From positions 1-16,834 of the forward strand of contig JAIQCW010000216.1 of the NCBI GenBank assembly GCA_020283715.1: a DNA stretch of 16,834 nt. The letters are read 5' to 3'. Shown in pieces: positions 9,636-16,834 of the stretch. Numbering within the stretch: position 1 is the first letter of the stretch; the number at the start of each line of letters is the position of its first letter. This DNA comes from Cytauxzoon felis. Its lineage: Eukaryota; Apicomplexa; Aconoidasida; Piroplasmida; Theileriidae. The notes under the pieces are model-generated. The model was not told the DNA's origin and searched no databases. It worked only from the letters and a program-made list of their open reading frames with translations. The position numbers and the translations under genes were made by a program.

Positions 9636-10593
9636 TTAAAATGTAACATACTTATAAAGTAATTTTGTATAATTTTGTATGATGGATTTATAATATTCTA
9701 CATCATAATTACCAAAGCATTTAAGTTCGACCAGCATACTATAAGGCGATAGAGGTTTATTATCATTGACCTGTGGTGTTAAAATTCTATATTAAATAAT
9801 GATACATACGTTGAAATGACGTAATAATGTTATTTCTATATGATTTGGATTCCCAAAATTACTATGGAATTTTGTACATTTAATGTATACACTCTTTTTT
9901 GTACTGTAAATGAAAGAATTAGAATATCCAAACTTATAGATCAACTTACTTGTATCCTAATAAAGGAAATAGTTCAACAATCTCAGAACTTGCATCTAAT
10001 GATTGTACGGCTTTTATACTCAGATTGTTTTTAATCGATTTTATATTGGATGGACCATCAATCTCACGAACCAGACTAAATAATTACATGTTGAGAGGAA
10101 TATCCTAAATATTTCCATAAAACATACCAACATCCATCTAAATTTGATGGTTTTTTATATAAATAAATCTCAAAATGTTTATAATCAGTTGATATTACGT
10201 TTATTGAACTAAAATTTACAGCTAAATATTGAAGAATTGGAGTATTTATCATTTAAAATACCCTTATTACTCTTTAATGAATGATCTTTAGTGAATGTTA
10301 ACATCTCATATTCCAGTTGTTCATTTACATCTGTCAAGTGTATCAGTGTATTGTACAACTCATAATATATAGGAGTCTTTATGATATCTACCCCTTCTTC
10401 ATAGATGCCTAAAGTGATTGACTAAGTGATATTTGTAAAGACAATTACTTTTAATGCTGAATATACCGTAGGTTGTATATTCATTGACAACTCCACCGAA
10501 TATTAGTGATTCATCTTCAGGCAGGTTGTTAAAACTCTCAATAACATATTGTAAATCTGGGTCATCACATTCGATTATGGATTCTTCATTCAT
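9636..10593 (-). CDS. Possible Mediator subunit Med18-like protein
   Basis: Six exons assemble cleanly: complement(join(9636..9770, 9810..9903, 9950..10075, 10128..10221, 10262..10408, 10467..10593)), 240 residues. All five introns (39-58 nt) are GT-AG and phase-consistent, so the gene itself is well supported. The layout resembles Med18: an N-terminal strand with Gly (LIFGGVVNEY), a central strand ending in CLVREID, a LLGYNTKKSVYIKCTKF strand pair, then HIEITLLRHF and YSMLVELKCF strands. It ends in a helix (YYKSIIQNYTKLL). Med18 belongs to the Mediator head and has a beta-barrel related to RNA triphosphatases. The resemblance is by pattern and order only, so a divergent beta-barrel of another kind is possible. 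The gene shares a 654-bp divergent region with the bromodomain gene. Confidence 0.6.
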
Positions 10594-11247
10594 GATGAAT
10601 ACATTGTTACATGATATTAATAGAATATGAATGTAGGCACTATAATAGATTAATGGTGTTTGGGTATGAATTTCAAATAGAGATTGAAAGACGTTGATTT
10701 AATGTTAGTTTATTATCAGGAGGATGTGTAGATTAATCAGAGTCAATGTGTCTATTATGGACAACTGTGTATATAATCTGAATATGAATGTATTAAAATA
10801 GATGATTTTAACTGTAGAAATAAATTATAAACATTATTATGGTTTAATAATATATATAATATGTAAAATAAGTGACCTTAATCCACGTAAATAAGTCATG
10901 GATGATCCATGTCTATGACAATCCTAATAAAATGGACAAATTTGAACAAAATTCAAGATAACAATATGTTATAAGTTTGTAGAATAATTATTAATTATAA
11001 TTCATGTAGATTTCAATTGTTAAGCCGAGGATATTCGTATGTAATTTATGTAGAGATATAAATTTGACATGGGGTATATATATGATAGTAGTTATTATGG
11101 AGATTGAATAAGCGATGATAGGATTGTAATGATGTTATAACATGTATGTATATATAATGTATATAAAAATGTAGATTAAGTTCTTGTATTATCAAGACTA
11201 TTTATATTATTATAATATAGAGAGATGTAATTAGTTTTAGATTTAAT
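10594..11247. promoter_or_regulatory. Divergent intergenic region, no gene seen
   Basis: This 654-bp AT-rich spacer lies between the divergent Med18-like and bromodomain start codons and presumably carries both promoters. I see no tRNA-like cloverleaf and no credible exon. The only structured spot is a near-palindrome CATGGATGATCCATG at 10897-10911, a candidate binding site with no further support. Confidence 0.4.
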
Positions 11248-13643
11248 ATGGATATTGATCAAAATGATAAATTTATATTAACTCACCGTGGTGAGGTTAT
11301 ATTAACGATTGAAGAGGCAGAGAAATTGAATGCGTTGATATCGAATTTGAATTTTCGTTTGGATCCTTGTGTAATACCTTATGATACACCTAGTATAAAG
11401 AAATCAAAGTCTGCAGAGTCACGTAGACCATTGAGATCACAGTCATTTACTGATGACTATACACCATATCGTATTAAGAAGCAATTATCATCATTTGATC
11501 GTAGATATAGTATTGATTCATTTGATGATGCTAGTCCTTCAGATGAGCGTCGACCATCTAGAGTAAGGAAACAGCCAATTACGTTTTTAGAAGAATTTTA
11601 TGATGAATATGTTGATGAATCATATAATCCTACATCAGAGAAGAGTCGATTAAAAGTATCTAAGAGTAGTGTTAAGAAGGAAAAGGCTGCACCAGTTCAA
11701 ATGTATAAATTAGTTCCATCATCTATAAAAAATTTACCTAAATTACAGAAGAACACATGGGAATATGCATGTTATCGCATGTTACAAGTTATTAGATATA
11801 TGGATACTGATAAATGGTTTTGGTATCCTGTAGATCCAATTGTTGATGGTGTACCGAATTATCTGAATGTTATAAAAAGACCAATGGATTTCCATACAAT
11901 TATTGAACGTTTACATAATAAATATTATTCAAGTCCATTTGGATGGCAAATTGATATGAGACAAGTGTTTTATAATGCATTTTTATTTTATCCACCAGAT
12001 AATATAATTTGGCAGACAGCAAATACATTAGCTACAGCATTAGAGAATAAATTAAAATCAACAAGATTTATAAATCCTGATGATTTTTTGAAATATTTAG
12101 TTATGGATCCATCAAGTGTACAAGATGAGATAGAATCGATGTTTGCATCTAGAACTGTTAAGAAATCTTATTCTAAAGATGAAATTACTAAACCATTAGG
12201 ACCTAGGAAAGCTTCAATTAAGAAACATAGTTATGATGATGTAGAAGTAACTGATGATGATGAATATGAAAGTTATACAAGTTCAATTTATTCTGATGAT
12301 GATGTTGGTGGTGGTGGTCGTAGAAGTGGTAGTGGTTATAATAAAAATAAAATTAAACGTCATGTAAAACGTGGTAGAAAACCAACTGGTAAATTTATAC
12401 CTGGATCATATCCTAAATTACTTAAATTCACTAATGGTAATGATAAAATACCAGATTATGGACATGTTCCTGCACCACCTCCATTACAAGCTCCATCATC
12501 AAATGAAAGATCACTTACCAATGCACAAAAGAAAACTTTAGATTTTAATCTTACTAGATTAGCACCTAATCAAAGAAAAGCGGCACTTGAATTAATACAA
12601 GATGATCTAGGAATATTAGCCGAAAGCTATAAAAATGATAAAGAATTCAAATTTGATACAGATTTATTACCAATCGAAAAACAAAAACAATTCTTCATCT
12701 ATGTCAATCAAATGGCTAAAAAGAATTATGACCTCATGGTCAAAAATAATGAAAAAAATATCGTAGATGCACACTCACTCACAAAATCCGATCATATCAT
12801 CAAAGCCAAAACACCATCCGTCATGTTCGATGCATCTTCTTCATCTTCCTCACTCTCTGATGTTGCATCCAATTTCCTCTCATCAGATGAATTCTTCTCT
12901 TCTGATTCTGATCTAGATCTTATACCAGAAAAATCAAAAAATACCAGAGGTATGTTCAACTACCACTGTTCCACTCGAGGTCCAATCTTACTCTGTTCAT
13001 CCTGACGTTCCACCTGAGGTTACAACCACTGTTCCACTAGGCGTGGAGCCTTCTTCTATTTACCTATCTCTAAAGAGTAGAGCCACTCCCGTAGATCGTG
13101 GTGAGGGTAGAGATGGATCATCCATCATGGGAATGATGGAAGATGGTGCTAAGGATATGTTGGATGTAACCTCAACTGTAATACCTGGAAGCGATCTACG
13201 GGAGCTGGAAGGGGAAATAAATAGAAGAGGCTGTCTGCAAGACGAAGACAAGGTTGTGACCTCAGGTGGAAGAGCAAGATTGTACCTCGAGTGGAACTTT
13301 GTAGAAAGAGTATTATTTTTACTTAATTACATGTATATATAGAGGTGATACCAGAGTATAAGCCTGTGGATGAGTATGAATCGGATAAGCCTCAATTGAG
13401 TGAGGTGATAATGGGTAATCATGATGATTTTTTGGGTAAGATGGATAAGCCGCATGAGGTATGTTAATGTTTATATATATGAATATAAATTTTATATAGA
13501 ACGCTACGGTACAAGGTAAAAAAAGTGCATGGATGGAATGGAAAGGTCAAGTTATACATCATGGCATGGTAGCTCAACAAAGTGGTGTACCACCACGTAA
13601 TGAAAATGAACAAATTGCAGAAAGTTTCGATGCAAGAATTTAA
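11248..13643 (+). CDS. Bromodomain plus NET-domain (BET-like) chromatin protein
   Basis: Preferred model: join(11248..12949, 13343..13458, 13500..13643), 653 residues. A bromodomain spans about 168-270 (WFWYPVDP, YLNVIKRPMDFHTI, FYNAFLFYPPDN). A NET/extraterminal domain spans about 425-500 (KKTLDFNLTRLAP, then LLPIEKQKQFFIYVNQMAKK). Bromodomain followed by NET is the order seen in BET/GTE factors, which read acetylated histones. Between them lie an acidic-serine tract, a Gly run (residues 354-357) and a basic KRGRKP AT-hook-like patch. The position normally held by the acetyl-lysine-binding Asn appears to be Tyr248. The 393-nt intron 12950-13342 (gtatgt...tatatatag) contains repeat copy C. 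An alternative with introns 12950-13040 and 13301-13344 would exonise part of it (739 residues). The 3' end abuts SDHB tail-to-tail. Confidence 0.88.
12968..13297 (+). repeat. Repeat element copy C (MITE-like), inside an intron of the bromodomain gene
   Basis: This 330-bp element has the clearest terminal inverted repeats: 12968-12989 and 13276-13297 pair over 22 bp with a single mismatch. Each contains the self-complementary core CTCGAG within GTTCCACTCGAGGT. Internal copies of the motif lie at 13009-13020 (TCCACCTGAGGT) and 13259-13270 (ACCTCAGGTGGA). The central palindrome is TCCACTAGGCGTGGA (13033-13047), with one base changed relative to A and B. The sense strand is open for its whole length (LGVEPSSIYLSLKS, DLRELEGEINRR). 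Removing the element leaves an ordinary 63-nt intron (12950-12967 plus 13298-13342). Confidence 0.9.
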
Positions 13644-13935
13644 AATGTTAATTTATTATTGTTATTATTATACTCTTCTACTGATATTCTAGTCCAATCT
13701 ATATGGGGAAAATTATTGTGAGGTTTTTTTTTAATTTTTAAAACTTACCATCATTAACTTCCGATTCGATCTTATCCTTTAACTTTCTAATTTTACCGGC
13801 CGGGTCCAATCCTTTAGGACAACATTTTGTACAATTATAAATACCGTGACATCTATACAACTTCATCGTATCATTCACATTTATCATCCTCTCCACCGTA
13901 TACTCATCACGACTATCAACTATCCATCTATAAGC
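13640..13935 (-). pseudogene. SDHB (succinate dehydrogenase iron-sulfur subunit), C-terminal exons only
   Basis: Two exons, complement(join(13640..13698, 13749..13935)), encode the last 81 residues of the complex II iron-sulfur subunit. The unmistakable part is [16 protein letters not shown] followed by [20 protein letters not shown], which carries the final cluster-ligand cysteines. The 50-nt intron (gtaagt...tatag) is in frame and the protein ends VEEYNNNNNKLTF. The exon start has a good acceptor (tttatag|GCT). The rest of the protein, namely the 2Fe-2S ferredoxin domain and the first SCPSYWW-type cysteine motif, is absent from the 270 bp upstream, which instead holds repeat fragment D and then another gene. 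Either this is a truncated remnant, or the upstream exons lie beyond the window with a whole gene nested in the intron, or the assembly is chimeric. Its reading frame is intact. Confidence 0.85.
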
Positions 13936-13983
13936 CTATAAAAATGTATATATGTGTTGAGAGATTTATAAAGAAAGATATCG

Positions 13984-14103
13984 TCCACTTAAGGTCTATA
14001 CATCATATCTACTCTTCCACTAGCCATTCCACCCGAGGTTACAATCCTGCCGTCAGCTCTTCTATTTAGTTCCCCCTACGATTCCCTGTGATCAGCTACG
14101 GGT
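13984..14103 (-). repeat. Truncated repeat element copy D upstream of the SDHB exons
   Basis: Read on the minus strand, this is the downstream portion of the element. It runs from a block like B's CCCGCAGCTGATCTCAGGG, through GAACTAAATAGAAGAG, to terminal motifs ACCTCGGGTGGA (14022-14033) and ACCTTAAGTGGA (13984-13995). The match to copy B stops abruptly near 14103, so the upstream half is missing. The element is in the same sense as SDHB and lies 48 bp before the SDHB acceptor, the same placement as copy C relative to its acceptor. Confidence 0.75.
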
Positions 14104-14208
14104 GATAGACATTAGTATTAGGAATTTTATTGGGATAAATAACCCCAGTTACCCAATATTATAATTTTTGTTAAAAATACTTCCAGAAGATTTCCTGCAT
14201 ATTACCAT

Positions 14209-16827
14209 CTACAAATCTTCGGTAAACATGAAAAATACCATAAATACAAGAAACATAAATCCAAATATTGTTCCAGCATCATCATTAAAAGTATCTCCAC
14301 ATTTGCCGCTCACTTGTGCACCCATACCTCCACCAAATCCAACAGCTTCCATAAATTCTTGTACCCAGGCGAATACTACACATAGAACTCCAGTTCTAAA
14401 TACACTTGCCCTGAAGTATTTACCAATACGTCCATTGGGAAAGTGCATCATGGAGAAGAAGATGTATATACATATTATATAGGGGATAAAAAATAACCAT
14501 GTAGCGTGATATAGTGCATACCACTTATATTTATTTTCACATTCATATTCATAATTCTTCCAGAGTCTACCTGGGCCTTTTTTACAAATTTGAGTTATGG
14601 CAAATGCAATGTGGGGTGTAGCAGATATAGCCTGGATCCATAATTCAATCTTTTTACCATCAAATGGATCATCAACTAATTGATATGGTGATATAGCGGG
14701 GTAGAAGAAATAGACAGTACCTAATGAAAGGGCTACCAGAAATATCGGGGACCAGTGTAATATATGATAATTACCTTTATCACCAATGCCAAATAGTTTA
14801 GCAAGACCTGAGTGTTGTGATTGACTGTCTAAACTTTCTGCTAATGGAGGATAACCTTTATCCTTAGCATTAGTAAGATCGCTACTAATTTTTTCAAGTT
14901 TGTTTGCAAGTTTTCTGTTAATTGCACCATTTTCAACTGGTTTTATAGTATCATAGCCAATATGAGAGGTAACATTCTGCCATGTATTTTCATGGGTGTC
15001 CTTATTGTATTCCCGCTTATACCATGTATTGTTATTAGATTCAGTTTGATTATCATTAGTTCCATCCTTCGATAAACATATTAACAGAGGTTTAGTATTA
15101 TTGGTATCATCGGTTGAAAAATATACAAATACATATGGTTTTCCAGTAAGATCATTATTTTCAATTGCTGTTATCGCTTGTCCATGTATAGTTATCAGAT
15201 TTATTTCACCAGTAACTTCATGTTTAAAACCTTTGAAGGTATCGGAAGAATCAGGACATAGAGAAGTAACAGTAATTGTATCATTAGGTGTTTCAGGACG
15301 CGCTGTGTATGGGCTATCGCTATTAGAATTGGTTTTCTCAAGCTTAACTTCAAACTTCTCTTTAACACCATCAAGGTGAGTTTGAAGATCATTAGCGGCG
15401 CTAGCCTGTTCTGGATTTATTTTATTAAGATTATCATCATCACCTTTCCATTCATTTCCTCTTTTATAATATTTACGGCTCTGTTCAGATATCTTTACAC
15501 AAACAATTAATGGGAATTGATGATCCGTATCATTATCTTTCTCATAATACACAAAAACCGCATCAGCAGTAGCTTCATCTATTCCACTCAATTCAAAGCC
15601 ATTGTGTTTATATATAACTGTGCTGCTTGCGGGAATACTACCAGTAGGGGTATGTTTATATCTTACATATCCTGAAGGTACTTTATCCTCAGAACCACCA
15701 CCCTCAGTCTTCGAAACAGTAATTACTTTATCCTTAGTTCTATATCTAATTGCCTTAGCAGAAGTAGCTTCCTCCGGCCTCTTGTCTAATTTAATTGTAT
15801 AATCGTTACCGGGGGTAATAGTAATATCTTCACCACCAGCTTTTTTAAGTACTTCTTCAGTGACTGCGTTTGTTCCTCCAGGATTAGCGTTTGGATTTTT
15901 AGCAGTTATAGCATTAGCACTTGTTAATTTAGTCCAACTTCTTTCATTATTACCTGCCTTATACCACGTATTATTAGAATTTTCTGCGGGATTACCAGTT
16001 GATATACATATTACTTTAGGCCTATGTAAATCACTACCATTATTATCATAGTAAACATATATAGCACCATTTTGTTCAATTTTAGTATTCATATCAGCAG
16101 TCAATGCGTCTTGTCCAGTTCCGGTCATATTCTGATCGCTATGAGTTATCTTTCCGAGTTTAAATCCGGCATTAGTATTGGAATTAGAATGTTTGTAGTA
16201 AACCCATGAACCAACTGTAGTTTTAGTCACTTCTATTGTTATACCTGCAGACATATATTTACCTCCATCTTGACCAGATGCAGGCGCTTGACTTATATCA
16301 ATTTCAACGCCGCTAGTGCAACCTTGAGAATCTGAATCATCTAAAACCCTAGCCACGGTCCACACAACAGATGTTGCAAATGATAGAATAATCATGATCC
16401 ATATTTGGTAGAGAACAAGAACATAATCATATTCATCCCAGAAATAAATGTAATATAAATATTTATATAATTTATGGAACACAAAAGTGAATAATCCAAA
16501 TAACGGGAGACCAACAATATAAAACGGAGCGTTCAATCCTTCAATACCCATGGAAGAGTTTGAATACACACCATATATAAAAACAAGCATAACAATATTC
16601 CAGAAGAATTCACCAAAATATCCATATTCACCACCAGCCATGAATGAAATATATGTTATAATGGACCAAACAAACATTATCCAAATAGATATACCCGATA
16701 CACAATCCTTTAAAGTCTTTTTACTACCCTCACTCAAAGCTGTCGTTGATAATTTTATTGCCGTATTTACAACAGTACCGGCAAAGCTACCTAACTCCAT
16801 TAAATTATGTATTCGATACACAAACAT
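14209..16827 (-). CDS. Tpr-like polytopic membrane protein with FAINT-like repeats
   Basis: A single 872-codon exon from the ATG at 16827. The frame stays open to the window edge, so the true start may lie outside. Hydrophobic segments sit at about residues 44-65, 74-90, 100-130 and 136-160. A hydrophilic region of about 520 residues follows, then five further segments at about 690-712, 729-748, 770-795, 806-826 and 851-868. The middle repeats a unit roughly three times (about 171-340, 364-500, 516-655). Each unit has a Gly-Phe strand, a strand ending in (V)(Y/F)VYY or VYF, a P-L-I-C type strand, and a Tyr-Lys plus Trp pair (NNTWYK, RKYYKRGNEW, NNTWYK). The opening VEIDIS and SGYVRYKHTPTG patterns are typical of T. 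equi FAINT-like families, and the multipass ends recall Tpr-related proteins. Role unknown; probably a variable membrane or surface protein. No introns are seen, unlike its neighbours. Confidence 0.75.
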   Translation of the reverse strand: MFVYRIHNLMELGSFAGTVVNTAIKLSTTALSEGSKKTLKDCVSGISIWIMFVWSIITYISFMAGGEYGYFGEFFWNIVMLVFIYGVYSNSSMGIEGLNAPFYIVGLPLFGLFTFVFHKLYKYLYYIYFWDEYDYVLVLYQIWIMIILSFATSVVWTVARVLDDSDSQGCTSGVEIDISQAPASGQDGGKYMSAGITIEVTKTTVGSWVYYKHSNSNTNAGFKLGKITHSDQNMTGTGQDALTADMNTKIEQNGAIYVYYDNNGSDLHRPKVICISTGNPAENSNNTWYKAGNNERSWTKLTSANAITAKNPNANPGGTNAVTEEVLKKAGGEDITITPGNDYTIKLDKRPEEATSAKAIRYRTKDKVITVSKTEGGGSEDKVPSGYVRYKHTPTGSIPASSTVIYKHNGFELSGIDEATADAVFVYYEKDNDTDHQFPLIVCVKISEQSRKYYKRGNEWKGDDDNLNKINPEQASAANDLQTHLDGVKEKFEVKLEKTNSNSDSPYTARPETPNDTITVTSLCPDSSDTFKGFKHEVTGEINLITIHGQAITAIENNDLTGKPYVFVYFSTDDTNNTKPLLICLSKDGTNDNQTESNNNTWYKREYNKDTHENTWQNVTSHIGYDTIKPVENGAINRKLANKLEKISSDLTNAKDKGYPPLAESLDSQSQHSGLAKLFGIGDKGNYHILHWSPIFLVALSLGTVYFFYPAISPYQLVDDPFDGKKIELWIQAISATPHIAFAITQICKKGPGRLWKNYEYECENKYKWYALYHATWLFFIPYIICIYIFFSMMHFPNGRIGKYFRASVFRTGVLCVVFAWVQEFMEAVGFGGGMGAQVSGKCGDTFNDDAGTIFGFMFLVFMVFFMFTEDL

Positions 16828-16834
16828 AGCAACA

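Noticed and set aside
9840..10034. Plus-strand open frame
   Set aside because: Antisense shadow of the spliced Med18-like exons, which have consistent phases and splice sites on the other strand.
10594..11247. tRNA or other structured RNA gene in the largest divergent gap
   Set aside because: No cloverleaf or conserved A/B-box pair could be found by eye.
12958..13310. Target-site duplication flanking copy C
   Set aside because: The bases outside the 22-bp inverted ends do not match each other; none was convincing for A or B either.
13043..13342. Stand-alone small gene starting at the GTG of copy C (and the matching GTG in copy B at 7831)
   Set aside because: The apparent starts are GTG codons inside the repeat; the open frames are parts of host exons (B) or lie mainly in an intron (C), with no ATG start or promoter of their own.
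14125..14160. TATTGGG...CCCAATA hairpin as a terminator
   Set aside because: A stem is present near the 3' end of the membrane-protein gene, but hairpin terminators are not expected for nuclear mRNA genes in this lineage, so no function is assigned.
14168..16051. Several plus-strand open frames opposite the large membrane protein
   Set aside because: Antisense shadows of one long minus-strand exon with clear domain architecture.

Overview
The window is AT-rich, gene-dense nuclear DNA of an apicomplexan parasite. I place it with the piroplasms, most like Theileria equi and its relatives. Three things point there: almost every gene is cut by many very short GT-AG introns (mostly about 28-70 nt, a few just over 100 nt); intergenic gaps are tiny; and the right end carries a large polytopic membrane protein whose hydrophilic middle repeats a FAINT-like unit typical of Theileria surface and secreted families. 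The species call is inference. Exons were assembled by hand from splice signals, reading frame and remembered family conservation.

Layout, left to right: (1) an uncertain small gene with a hydrophobic N-terminus (minus, 55-603); (2) the complete F1-ATP synthase gamma subunit in 6 exons (minus, 1092-2379); (3) the splicing factor SMU1 in 12 exons (plus, 2542-4704), divergent from gamma across a 162-bp gap; (4) the kinetochore protein NDC80 in 13 exons (plus, 4831-7210); (5) a membrane protein with an acidic N-terminus and a weakly HERP-like C-terminus in 3 exons (minus, 7316-8970); (6) an SDHAF4-like succinate dehydrogenase assembly factor in 2 exons (plus, 9109-9605); (7) a possible Mediator Med18 in 6 exons (minus, 9636-10593); (8) a bromodomain plus NET-domain protein (plus, 11248-13643); (9) only the last two exons of the succinate dehydrogenase iron-sulfur subunit SDHB (minus, 13640-13935); (10) a Tpr-like/FAINT-like multipass membrane protein that may run off the right edge (minus, 14209-16827).

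The most striking signal is a family of GC-richer repeats of about 300-330 bp, bounded by imperfect inverted termini built on TCCAC-(T/C)(T/C)-GAGGT. Three near-complete copies (A 6559-6859, B 7634-7961, C 12968-13297) and one truncated copy (D 13984-14103) lie within 8 kb. All four lie in the sense direction of the gene they occupy. A and B are read through as part of the NDC80 and membrane-protein exons. C sits inside an otherwise ordinary intron of the bromodomain gene. D lies just upstream of the surviving SDHB exons, exactly where the rest of SDHB is missing. The family looks like a non-autonomous, MITE-like element that can be exonised or carried in introns, and that may have mediated a rearrangement joining the family-type membrane gene to a broken SDHB.

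The other genes are core functions: mitochondrial ATP synthesis, the succinate dehydrogenase complex, splicing, chromosome segregation and transcription/chromatin. They form no operon-like pathway. Their neighbours often share short bidirectional promoters, or converge with almost no space between stop codons.
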